Below are positions 15,428 through 23,107 of a stretch of 64,000 nucleotides of DNA, one piece after another (position 1 is the first letter of the stretch; every line of letters begins with the position of its first letter). Below the pieces are notes generated by a model. It was not told the origin of the DNA. It made no database searches and saw nothing but the letters and a program-made list of their open reading frames with translations. Source of the DNA: Alphaproteobacteria bacterium (GTDB taxonomy: Bacteria > Pseudomonadota > Alphaproteobacteria > UBA8366); NCBI GenBank assembly GCA_028281325.1, contig JANQKC010000023.1:1-64000 (forward strand), written 5' to 3'. A program made the translations under genes and the position numbers.

Positions 15428-15452
15428 GGACGCGCCTGCCGGAGGCGCGTCC
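15428..15452 (-). promoter_or_regulatory. leader hairpin upstream of the gene at 15100-15405
   Basis: GGACGCGCC (15428-15436) pairs perfectly with GGCGCGTCC (15444-15452). On the minus strand the hairpin is followed by six A and then the ribosome binding site of the next gene, so it would lie in the 5' leader. No U-run follows, which argues against a terminator. Confidence 0.45.
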
Positions 15453-15549
15453 CCGAAGATCCTTAATCTGTAATACGTCCGAATTGGCGTGGAAAGGGGG
15501 AAAATCGATTTCGCGTCGGTCCGAATCGATGTTTGTAAGCGGGAAGGCG

Positions 15550-15580
15550 AAAAAAGAAGGGGCGGCCGATTGGCCACCCC
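15550..15580 (-). terminator. probable Rho-independent terminator
   Basis: GGGG-T-GGCC / GGCC-G-CCCC stem (15559-15580), followed on the minus strand by TTCTTTTTTC. The nearest minus-strand coding gene ends 280 bp upstream, so this may end a small RNA or an extended 3' region of the GNAT transcript. Confidence 0.6.
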
Positions 15581-15615
15581 AGTTGATGAGCTAAAAAAGG
15601 TTTCCGGGAGGAATT

Positions 15616-15641
15616 GCGATGACACCGTCATCGCCCTTTTT
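15616..15641 (+). terminator. possible Rho-independent terminator
   Basis: GCGATGAC (15616-15623) and GTCATCGC (15627-15634) form a perfect 8-bp stem with a 3-base loop, followed by CCTTTTT on the plus strand. No plus-strand gene lies upstream within 1.7 kb, so what it terminates is unclear. Confidence 0.45.
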
Positions 15642-15857
15642 GCAGTTGCGAATCTGCACTGCAATATTTCATCGCTATATCAAGGGTTTCAAGTAAAAAT
15701 AGTGCTTATTTTATAGACGGTTGTTGCGTATTCGCAGGGCAGCGAAAATGGCGGCAAAACGGCGTCGGCGCGCCTTGCTCGGAGGAGATGCTTAAAACTT
15801 GGGCGGTCCGGAATTGCCGTTACGTCGGGACGGCGGACGGAAATTCGCAAATCCCTG

Positions 15858-16457
15858 CTATCGCGGCAGGGCTGCATCGGATTTCCCTGTCTGGTTGGCG
15901 TCGCCGCGGTCGAGCCATTCGTCCCGAACCATGCCGAAGAAATACACATCGGCGTGGTCGCCGTCCGATGTGACCGCGTGGCCGCGCAGGATTCCTTCGC
16001 ACGTGAACCCCAATGCCTTGTAATTGAAAAGCGCCGGCAGGTTGCGTGCATGCACCGTTCCGTATACCCGGTAAAGGCCCAGTGTATCGAACAGATAATC
16101 GAGCAGCCGCGCGCGGGTTTCGAAAACCGTGTTCGTGCCCCAATGCCGGCGGTCGCCGATCATGACTTCGGTGCTCGCCCGGCCGAGTTGGGGCTCGGTA
16201 TGCACCTGATAGAATCCGAGAAGCCGTTCGTCCGGCTTCTCGAAGATGCCGAGCAGGTAATGCGTGACGTTATCGAACCGCCGCATGAAGCGCAGAAAGT
16301 CGTTGGTCGAGGGACGCGCCGGCAGTTCGACATAGCGCAGCAAATCGTCGTCATGAAGCCAGCGGACCAAGCGGCCGGTAACGTCGGCCCGCTCCAAGGG
16401 CCGCAGAATGAACCGTTCGGTCTCCAGCCGAACCGGCTGCTGTTTCGAGGGAGGCAT
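15858..16457 (-). CDS. GNAT family N-acetyltransferase (RimJ/RimL-like)
   Basis: 199 residues. It opens with the RimJ/L-type L-E-T-E-R-F-I-L-R-P-L. The acetyl-CoA region is V-M-I-G-D-R-R-H-W-G-T-N-T with the following helix, and the C-terminal R-N-L-P-A-L-F-N-Y-K-A-L-G-F is the usual GNAT motif B. It acetylates an amino group on an unknown protein or small molecule. The start M-P-P-S-K-Q-Q at 16457 is preferred because the upstream extension is Arg-rich and overlaps the intergenic promoter region. Confidence 0.85.
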   Translation of the reverse strand: MPPSKQQPVRLETERFILRPLERADVTGRLVRWLHDDDLLRYVELPARPSTNDFLRFMRRFDNVTHYLLGIFEKPDERLLGFYQVHTEPQLGRASTEVMIGDRRHWGTNTVFETRARLLDYLFDTLGLYRVYGTVHARNLPALFNYKALGFTCEGILRGHAVTSDGDHADVYFFGMVRDEWLDRGDANQTGKSDAALPR

Positions 16458-16565
16458 CGCGTGATCTTTCGCTCTGGGAAACTCGGGTGTCGATCTGCCT
16501 GTCACCTTAGCATGCGGTGAGGGGGAATTGTTCCGTATTGCGGCGTTGCGCGCGATATCGCGGCG

Positions 16566-16583
16566 TCGCGTTCGTGTTATATG
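16566..16583 (+). promoter_or_regulatory. promoter-like element (copy 1)
   Basis: TCGCGTTCGTGTTAT at 16566-16580 leads into TATATG (16578-16583) as a possible -10. The same 15-mer with one mismatch recurs at 16948-16962. Both copies sit about 65 bases before a gene start. Confidence 0.45.
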
Positions 16584-16642
16584 GTAGGCGCCGCGCGCGA
16601 CCATGGCGCTGCGCGGGACGGACCGTGACACAGGAGGATGAT

Positions 16643-16909
16643 TTGATTGCACGGAAAGAAGAGTTTGCCGACATGCGCATCAACCTGGATGGCGGCACCT
16701 ATGAGGGATGCACCTTCCGGAACTGCACGATGTTGTATAGCGGCTTTTTGCCCGTTAGCCTGAACAAATGCTTTTTCGAGAACTGCGTCTGGGATTTCAT
16801 CGGCCCGGCCGGGAATGCGTTGGCTTTCATGCGCGATCTGTACATTGCCGGCGGCGACCAGCGCGAGCAGGTCGAGGACGTGCTCGATAAGATCAAGGTC
16901 ACCTCGTAG
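16643..16909 (+). CDS. small pentapeptide-repeat-like protein, unknown function
   Basis: 88 residues, starting at TTG: a textbook AGGAGG (16632-16637) lies 5 bases before it, while the nearby ATG leads to an immediate stop. Residues 13-50 alternate short hydrophobic or Cys positions (G-T-Y-E-G-C-T-F-R-N-C-T-M, K-C-F-F-E-N-C-V-W), resembling one or two coils of a right-handed beta-helix. A C-terminal amphipathic helix (R-E-Q-V-E-D-V-L-D-K-I-K) follows. It precedes the selenoprotein gene by 119 bp on the same strand under a near-identical promoter element. Function is unknown. Confidence 0.7.
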   Translation: MIARKEEFADMRINLDGGTYEGCTFRNCTMLYSGFLPVSLNKCFFENCVWDFIGPAGNALAFMRDLYIAGGDQREQVEDVLDKIKVTS

Positions 16910-16947
16910 CCTCGCCGGGCGCGGGTGTCGCCGAGACTGCGGCCGGT

Positions 16948-16965
16948 TCGCGCTCGTGTTATGAT
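16948..16965 (+). promoter_or_regulatory. promoter-like element (copy 2), upstream of the UGSC selenoprotein gene
   Basis: TCGCGCTCGTGTTAT at 16948-16962 matches copy 1 at 14 of 15 bases and runs into TATGAT (16960-16965), a good -10. The following gene starts 67 bases downstream of the motif end, against 63 for copy 1. A matching -35 is not obvious. Confidence 0.5.
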
Positions 16966-17028
16966 GTCGGTAACAGGAATGAGTCGCATCGCCGTATCGG
17001 TCGGTGCATCGAGAGAGGAAACCAAAGC

Positions 17029-18759
17029 ATGAATTCAATGGAAGTTTTCGATCCATCGGGCGCGACGGAGATCACGCGGTTGCACGCGGATCGGCTCGGC
17101 TCGCTGGAGGGCAAGACGGTCGCGATGCTCTCCGACGATATGTGGCAGGCGCACCGCATGATGCCGTTGCTACGGGAGATGCTGGAAGAGCGCTTCGACG
17201 ACATCACGATTATTCCGGAAACTGAGTTTCCCATGGGCAATACCGCGATCGACCGCGACGAAACCGCCGACATGTTCGTCGAGCGCGGGGTCGACGCGGT
17301 CATTGTCGGCAACGCCTCCTGAGGCGCCTGCGCAACAGCATGCGGCCGTGCTGCCGCTAGAATCGAAAGCAGGGGCATCCCCACAGTACTTCTGACCCGC
17401 GAGGATTTCGTCGGCGTTGTCCGCAACGCGCTCGCCGGTCTCGGGTTTGATCAGGACGCGCCGATGGTGATCTTCCCGATCGACCCGTTCCTGGTCGGCA
17501 GCGACTTGACGCCGATCCGGGAAAACTTCGACGGATTCCTTGACGGCCTGACGAAATGGCAAGCGCGCGCCAAGGAAACCGGCGTGCAGGAGCCGCCGCG
17601 CATGCAGATCGAGGCCAATGGCTTCGAAGCGGCGCTCGACAAGATGAACCGCCAATTCCTCATGAACACCTGGGGCGACGGCCTGCCGTTGAACGCGCCG
17701 ACCGACGACCGGGTCGATTGGATCCTCAAGGGAACCGACCTGCCGCGCAACCATGTGATCGGCAAGGTCATGCCACGGGGCGGAATCGCGACCGTCGAGA
17801 CCGTTGCGGTCTCGCTCGCCATGGCGGGCGGCCGGCCGGAATACCTGCCGGTCATGCTGGCCGCGGTCGAGGCGATCCTCGATCCCGGTATGGAGCACGA
17901 TAAGTTCCAGGCAACGTCGGGCAGCACCTTCCCGGTGGTCATCGTCAACGGGCCGATTGCGCAGCAGATCCGGCTGAACTCCGGATTCGGACTCCTCGGC
18001 CCCGATCCGCAACATCCGGCGGGCGCAAGTATCGGCCGCGCCCTGCGGTTGATCCTGCAGAATGTCGGCGGGGCGCTGCCGGGCGTCGGCACCATGGCGA
18101 TGTTCGGCGGCATGCGGTACACGAATGCCGTGTTCGCCGAAGACGAGGAGGGCTTGCCCGAAGGCTGGACGCCGGTCTGTACGGATCATCTCGGTCTGCC
18201 GGCGGGCAGCAACGCGGTCACCGTCTATGTGGCGACCGGCGCGTCAAACATCATGCGGCGCGGCGTCGGCAAGGAAGACCCGGACGAGGAAGCGGAGCAA
18301 AGCCTGCGCCGCGTCGGTCAATACCTTCGCAGTCCCAGCCCGCATTACACCCATGGTTGGGCGAACGGATCGCCGGGCGCATTGTTGATGTCGCGGGTCG
18401 TGGCGAAGCAATTGTCCGGTCTCGGTTGGGACAAGGCCAAGATCAAGCAGTTCTTGTGGGAGCGGTCGGCAACGCCGGCGGTCGAGGTTCGAGAGAACGG
18501 CATGAAGCAATGGATCGAAGCCGCCGCCGATGCGGAAACGGTGGCGTCGTCTGGCATGGATCCGTGGCCGATTTCCCGCACGCCGGCGCAGATCATCCTC
18601 TGCGTCGCGGGGGGCCATCATCCGACGCATAACTTCTGGATGCAGGCCAACGCGCCGAAGGTCGCCGGCGGAAAGATCACGCTGCCCAGCGGTTTCGACG
18701 CGTTGCTCGCCGAAGCGGACGAGGATCTCGGGTCGGGCGGCGAATACTGCACGATCTAG
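17029..18759 (+). CDS. UGSC-family (seleno)protein, selenocysteine at codon 98 (in-frame UGA)
   Basis: Read through one in-frame TGA (17320-17322), the frame encodes 576 residues with no other stop. Codons 95-101 read N-A-S-U-G-A-C, matching the UGSC-family motif in which Sec or Cys is followed by G-S/A-C. A second C-x-x-x-C partner (C101, C105) lies close by. The N-terminal 97 residues form an alpha/beta domain (K-T-V-A-M-L-S-D-D-M-W, D-A-V-I-V-G-N). The remaining part continues in the same frame (P-T-V-L-L-T-R-E-D-F, V-I-F-P-I-D-P-F) to TAG. The start at 17029 has AGAGAGGA upstream. A naive caller would give a 97-residue fragment plus a 431-residue gene from 17464. The redox chemistry is inferred from the U-G-A-C motif; the substrate is unknown. 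Confidence 0.93.
17342..17357 (+). promoter_or_regulatory. candidate bacterial SECIS hairpin for UGA 17320-17322
   Basis: GCGGC (17342-17346) and GCCGC (17353-17357) form a perfect 5-bp stem with apical loop CGTGCT. The loop G at 17348 is 25 bases beyond the UGA, within the spacing known for bacterial SECIS elements, and has a GU as in the E. coli fdhF loop. An alternative pairing CAGCATG/CGTGCTG (17336-17353) competes with it. Confidence 0.55.
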
Positions 18760-18790
18760 GTCCGGTCATCGGCGTCGCATCGCCAAAGGA

Positions 18791-18826
18791 AAAGCCGGCG
18801 GAAACAGTTTCCGCCGGCTTTCTTTC
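18791..18826 (+). terminator. bidirectional Rho-independent terminator
   Basis: AAAGCCGGCGGAAA (18791-18804) and TTTCCGCCGGCTTT (18808-18821) form a perfect 14-bp stem with a 3-base loop. T-rich sequence follows on both strands. It lies between the convergent selenoprotein gene and chemoreceptor gene and can serve both. Confidence 0.92.
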
Positions 18827-18850
18827 GGATACTCGGCACCCGGTGACAAA

Positions 18851-20923
18851 TTACGCCGTCCGCATCTGCGACAGGAACTCGTCGACCTGCGTGCGCAGCG
18901 TATCGGCTTGCTCGGACAGTTCGCTTGCCGACGTGAGTACCTGCTTTGCCGCAGCGCCGGTCTGAGACGCGGCCTCCGTCACATTGGAGATCGTGCCGCT
19001 GACGGTTTGCGTGCCGGTTGCGGCCTGTTGGGTGTTCTCGGCGATCTCCTGGGTCGCGCTGCCCTGTTCGGAAACGGCCGTCGCGATGGTATCGGTGATG
19101 CTGTTAATTTCACCGATGGTGCTGCCGATCCCTTCGATCGCCGAGACCGCGTCGGACGTCACCGCCTGCATCTCGGAGATCTGAGCGCTGATGTCCTCCG
19201 TCGCTTTCGCGGTTTGCGTGGCCAGGTTCTTGACCTCGGAGGCGACGACGGCAAAGCCTTTGCCGGCTTCGCCGGCGCGGGCGGCTTCGATGGTGGCGTT
19301 CAGCGCCAGCAAGTTCGTCTGTTCCGCGATATCGCTGATCAATTCGACGACTTCGCCGATTTTTTGCGCCGCCGCCGCGAGGCTTTGTACGGTTTCGTTG
19401 GTGCGCTGCGCATCGTCGTTCGCTTTGCCAGCAATTTCAGCGGATTGTGAGACCTGCCGGTTGATCTCGTTGACCGACGCCGACAATTCCTCGGCGGCGG
19501 ACGCGACCGTCTGCACGTTCGTGGACGCTTCCTCGGAGGCCGCGGCCACGGTCGTGGTCTGTTGGCTGGCGTCGTCGGCGGTTTTCGTCATCGACTGCGC
19601 CGTCGATCTCAACTGCGCCGACGATGAGGAAACGGTCTCGACGATGGCGCTGACACGGCTTTCGAAATCATCGGCCATGGCGTTCATCGCGGCTTGCTTC
19701 TCGGCGGCCGCGCGTTCCTCTTGCGCGGCTTTGCCCGCTTCCATCTCCCGGACGTCGATGGCGTTTCGTTTGAAGACTTCGATCGATTGGGCCATGCCGC
19801 CAATCTCGTCCGTGCGCTCCAATCCCGGGATATCGACCTCCAGGTTGCCTTTCACGAGGTCGTCCATCACCGTGACGCTGTCATTGATCGGACCCGTGAT
19901 GCCCCAAATGATGACCAAGGAGCCGATAATGGTGGCCGACAGCAGTGCGATCGTGGTCCCCAGGATCAGGATGAACTGACTCGACGCCGCGGATTCGAGC
20001 GCTTGCAACCGCGTTGTGAAATCAACCGACAGGCGATCCTCGACCGTTTTCATCAGGTTGATCTTTTCGGTGATTTTCTGGAACCAGAATCCGGCGTCGA
20101 TATCGCCGGTGCTGCCAGACTCGGTGCTGTCGACGGCGATCTTCCGCATGCGGTTTACCTCGTCGACGGTCGGTCCCTTCACGGTGTCCTGGTAGAAGGC
20201 GATCTGGTCCGGCGTCGCATTGGCCTTAAAGGTGTCGAGGAAAACATGCTGCAACGCGAGGAGCTGTACGAATTTCCGATGGACGGCCGGGGCGAATTTC
20301 TTCGCGCCGAAGCCGGCGGCTCCCATGGCGCGCTCGACGCCGGCCCGTTCCTTGGCTTCGAGGAAGGCGGTATAGCCGACGATCGCATTGGCGACCTCGC
20401 CCGTCGTTGCATGCTCGCTCATGCTTGCGATGATCGCGAGAAGTTCGGCGATGGTCGGGGTGTAGTACTTGGCCATCTGCGGCACGGTGACGGTCTGGCC
20501 GGAGACCTTTTCACGCATCGGTGCGAGCTTCGCTAAATCCGCCATCGCTTTTTCAATGCCGCCGCTGACGCTTTTGCTGTAGGCGTCGGCGTGAAAGGTT
20601 TTGAGCGCGCTTTCGAGCTGTGCGTAGCGGCTGTTCGTTTCGGCGCGCTGCTGCGGCAGTTCGGCGCGGAACTTCACGCCCTTGCTGGCGATGAATCCGG
20701 CGGACATGCCGCGTTCTTTCTGTAACTCGTGAACCAGGGCGCTGATCTTGGGGGCCAGGGATCCAAGTTCCAGCAATTGCCGCGTCTTATTCTGCTCCTG
20801 CCAAGTGGTGTAGGTCAGGATCGTCGAGAACAGGAGAGCGCCGAGAAAAGGCAGCGCCAGAAGAAGGTTGATCCTGCTGGAAATTTTCCAACTGGATAAA
20901 ATTGATTTGGACCAGGCTTTCAT
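18851..20923 (-). CDS. methyl-accepting chemotaxis protein with NIT sensor domain
   Basis: 690 residues. Transmembrane helix 1 is about 17-38. A periplasmic all-helical NIT (nitrate/nitrite-sensing type) domain spans about 55-300, with its typical [13 protein letters not shown]. Transmembrane helix 2 is about 322-345, HAMP about 345-400, and a long cytoplasmic signalling hairpin runs to the end. The hairpin tip reads [21 protein letters not shown] and binds CheA/CheW. The ligand is not proven. A GAGGGGA precedes the ATG. Confidence 0.93.
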   Translation of the reverse strand: MKAWSKSILSSWKISSRINLLLALPFLGALLFSTILTYTTWQEQNKTRQLLELGSLAPKISALVHELQKERGMSAGFIASKGVKFRAELPQQRAETNSRYAQLESALKTFHADAYSKSVSGGIEKAMADLAKLAPMREKVSGQTVTVPQMAKYYTPTIAELLAIIASMSEHATTGEVANAIVGYTAFLEAKERAGVERAMGAAGFGAKKFAPAVHRKFVQLLALQHVFLDTFKANATPDQIAFYQDTVKGPTVDEVNRMRKIAVDSTESGSTGDIDAGFWFQKITEKINLMKTVEDRLSVDFTTRLQALESAASSQFILILGTTIALLSATIIGSLVIIWGITGPINDSVTVMDDLVKGNLEVDIPGLERTDEIGGMAQSIEVFKRNAIDVREMEAGKAAQEERAAAEKQAAMNAMADDFESRVSAIVETVSSSSAQLRSTAQSMTKTADDASQQTTTVAAASEEASTNVQTVASAAEELSASVNEINRQVSQSAEIAGKANDDAQRTNETVQSLAAAAQKIGEVVELISDIAEQTNLLALNATIEAARAGEAGKGFAVVASEVKNLATQTAKATEDISAQISEMQAVTSDAVSAIEGIGSTIGEINSITDTIATAVSEQGSATQEIAENTQQAATGTQTVSGTISNVTEAASQTGAAAKQVLTSASELSEQADTLRTQVDEFLSQMRTA

Positions 20924-21257
20924 CGTTTCGTCCCCTCAAAACACTCAACTCAATTGTCCTCAATTGCGTGAATTGCGCCCGTAACTGGTTCTCACAATTG
21001 ACTCGCCCTGTCGGTCGCCGCCGGTGTGTCGTTGCCCAACTGCCAGCCTTGCCGTAAGGCCGCATAACAGCCCTTTGTTGAACAATGTGCCGACTTTTCT
21101 ATAAAAAGGATTAAGACTGGCAAGAAACCATTCAAACTGAACAAAAATTATGCAATTATGCTCGGAATAGTTTTAAAATCCGCAATCCACTCATGTTTCA
21201 AGAAGTGATGGTTTTGAGGCGGCTGCAGGTCTAACCGGTCACGTCGGGTCGCCGTCG
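20924..21257. other. intergenic region, AT-rich
   Basis: About 330 bp with no supported gene. CAATTG occurs several times at 20947-20975 near the chemoreceptor start, and 21080-21190 is markedly AT-rich; this is probably the regulatory region of the chemoreceptor. No terminator-like hairpin was found. Confidence 0.5.
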
Positions 21258-21952
21258 CTATCGGATCAGCGCGCGCAACCATGTCGTTACGTTCAGCAAG
21301 CTGCTCAAGGCCGCCGCGACATAGGTGAACGCGCAGGCCTTGAGAATCCGATTCGCCTCGGGCATATCCTCGGGCGGCAGGTAGCCGCCGCCCTCAAGAA
21401 TCGGTAGGGCCTTGTTGAAGCTCGCGTCCCACTCCATCGGGAGCGTGACGAGATGCACGACCGCTTTGAGGGCGACGGAACCGAATCCCGCGAGGAAGAG
21501 CAATAGGGTGAGAGCCGGAATGCCGCTCATCAGGCCGGCGAGCGGGCTCAAGACCATTGCCCCGATGCCGATCCGATCGGTGAGCGCGGTCAGCCGCACC
21601 AGACTGTTCCGTCGGTGCAGTTTCGGGTCGTTGTCGCGGTCCTGAATGGCGTGCCCCACTTCATGGGCCGCCGTGACCACCGCGGTCAGGCTTCGGCCGT
21701 GCATATTCGACGGGCCGAGCCGGACGGCTTTGTCGGTGGGGTCATAGTGGTCTTGGCCGTCCAGGGTTTCCTCGACGCGGACGTTGTCGAGGTTCAGGTT
21801 TTCCAGAAGATGCGACGCCAACTCGCCGCCGGTGCCGGGAAAATCGTCGCGATCCCGTGCGTTGCGGCGCAGGATACGCTTCGTCCAGAGCGCGGGACCG
21901 AAACAAAGCGCAATAATGCCGCAAAAAAAAGGACGGCGAGAATGACGGGCAT
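21258..21952 (-). CDS. Zn-dependent metallopeptidase (PF04298-type), frame broken at a T8 tract
   Basis: The body (21258-21821) carries the zinc motif H-E-V-G-H-A-I-Q, the N-S-L-V-R-L segment and two hydrophobic helices near the C-terminus: the neutral zinc metallopeptidase family of membrane proteases. Its frame extends back to a family-typical stretch F-G-P-A-L-W-T-K-R-I-L-R-R-N with no start codon. The natural start (M-P-V-I-L-A-V-L-F-F, ATG at 21952, GGGGA upstream) is in another frame. The two join if one base is re-read in the run of eight T (21930-21923 on the minus strand). This is a -1 slip site, a real one-base deletion, or a homopolymer sequencing error. Confidence 0.75.
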
Positions 21953-22001
21953 GACGTCCCCAAGTGGATCGTACCGAGGCCGGACGCGTCGAGCCGGCAC
22001 T

Positions 22002-22038
22002 GTAAATATATGTTTTACCGCCGGTATATCTATATAGT
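22002..22038 (+). promoter_or_regulatory. candidate operator/promoter upstream of the pdxA-like gene
   Basis: GTAAA (22002-22006) and TTTAC (22014-22018) form an inverted repeat with a 7-base spacer. Directly after it, GTATATCTATATAGT contains a -10-like TATAGT (22033-22038), 56 bases before the GTG start. The layout suggests a repressor site overlapping a promoter, but the regulator is unknown. Confidence 0.4.
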
Positions 22039-22093
22039 GAAAATCAAACGGTCATGGTCCCCACGGGCCCACCCCACAACAGAAGAGGATATC

Positions 22094-23107
22094 GTGAAGC
22101 CGAGAATTGGTTTGGTTCTGGGCGATCCGTGCGGTGTTGGCCCGGAAGTGACGGCGAAACTCTTGGCCCGGCCGGAGGTTGCTGAGACGGCGGACGTTCT
22201 GCTGGTTGCCGATCCGGACGTTTACGCTTGTGGGCAGCGAATAGCGGATGTTGACGGGACGCTCGACCGTATCTCGTTGAAAGCGGCGCTGGAGGGGACC
22301 GCCCCCTTGGATACGGGTGGTTGCCGTCTTGTGGACCCGGAAATCGAGCCGGCGGCCGGGTACGATCCGGGCTGGGCCACGCTCGAAGGCGGCCGATACG
22401 TGATCGAGACGTTGCGCGGTGTCCTGGCCTTGGCGCGGCAAGGGAAAGTGGACGCCGTATGCTATGCGCCCTTGAACAAGGAAGCGATGAGCATGGCCGG
22501 GTCGACCTTTCCGGACGAAATCCTGTGGATTGCGAATGAAGTCGGCCATTCCGGTCCGCTGTGCGACTGCACGTTCGTCGATGGGCTCTGGACGGCACGG
22601 GTCACGTCGCATGTACCGGTCGCCGAGATCAGCAAGCATCTGACCGAAGACCGGGTTATCGAGGTGACCCGGTTGATCCACGACACGCTGCGCCGGGCGG
22701 GCACGACGTCGCCCCGGATCGCGATGGCGTCGCTCAACCCGCATGCGGGTGACGGCGGGTTGATCGGTCGGGAAGAGATCGACGTCCTGCGTCCGGCGGT
22801 GGCGAAACTGGCGGCGCAAGGCATCGCCGTCGAAGGGCCGTTCCCGCCTGATACGGTGTTCTTGCGGGGTCGCGATGGCGAGTATGACGCCGTGGTCACG
22901 ATGTATCACGACCAAGGCCAGATCGCGCTGAAGCTGATCGGGTTCGGCCGGGCGGTCACGGTGATCGCCGGTCTCGACATTCCGGTGGCGACGCCGGCTC
23001 AAGGCACCGCTTTCGATATCGTCGGAAAGGGGATCGCGTCGCCGGAAGGGCTGCAAAGGGCCTTTGCCGTCGCATGCGACATGGCGCTGACGAAACGGGT
23101 GGTTTAG
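22094..23107 (+). CDS. PdxA-family 4-phosphoerythronate/threonate dehydrogenase (PdxA2-like)
   Basis: 337 residues of the PdxA fold: G-D-P-C-G-V-G-P-E near the N-terminus, Y-A-P-L-N-K-E-A near 123, S-L-N-P-H-A-G-D-G-G near 215 with a metal-binding His, and M-Y-H-D-Q-G-Q near 271. PdxA oxidises 4-phosphohydroxy-L-threonine in vitamin B6 synthesis. Paralogues oxidise 4-phospho-D-threonate or erythronate in sugar-acid catabolism. With no pdxJ, surA or ksgA nearby, the catabolic role is possible. The GTG at 22094 has AGAGGA upstream. The stop overlaps that of the convergent GT87 gene. Confidence 0.85.
   Translation: MKPRIGLVLGDPCGVGPEVTAKLLARPEVAETADVLLVADPDVYACGQRIADVDGTLDRISLKAALEGTAPLDTGGCRLVDPEIEPAAGYDPGWATLEGGRYVIETLRGVLALARQGKVDAVCYAPLNKEAMSMAGSTFPDEILWIANEVGHSGPLCDCTFVDGLWTARVTSHVPVAEISKHLTEDRVIEVTRLIHDTLRRAGTTSPRIAMASLNPHAGDGGLIGREEIDVLRPAVAKLAAQGIAVEGPFPPDTVFLRGRDGEYDAVVTMYHDQGQIALKLIGFGRAVTVIAGLDIPVATPAQGTAFDIVGKGIASPEGLQRAFAVACDMALTKRVV

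Larger units (their letters stand above)
15412..15857. other. hairpin-rich intergenic region
   Basis: About 450 bp without a supported gene but with three separate hairpins (15428-15452, 15550-15580, 15616-15641). The last two look like terminators on opposite strands, suggesting short transcripts. The stretch 15690-15720 is AT-rich. Short frames such as one starting at 15619 overlap a hairpin and are not convincing as genes. Confidence 0.5.

Noticed and set aside
15619-15696. 25-codon frame after GGGAGGAATTGCG on the plus strand
   Set aside because: Its first codons form the terminator-like hairpin 15616-15641, so transcription would probably end inside it; no protein-like composition.
17464-18759. 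UGSC C-terminal part as an independent 431-residue gene from ATG 17464
   Set aside because: The bases upstream to the UGA also translate as family sequence, and no convincing ribosome binding site precedes 17464.
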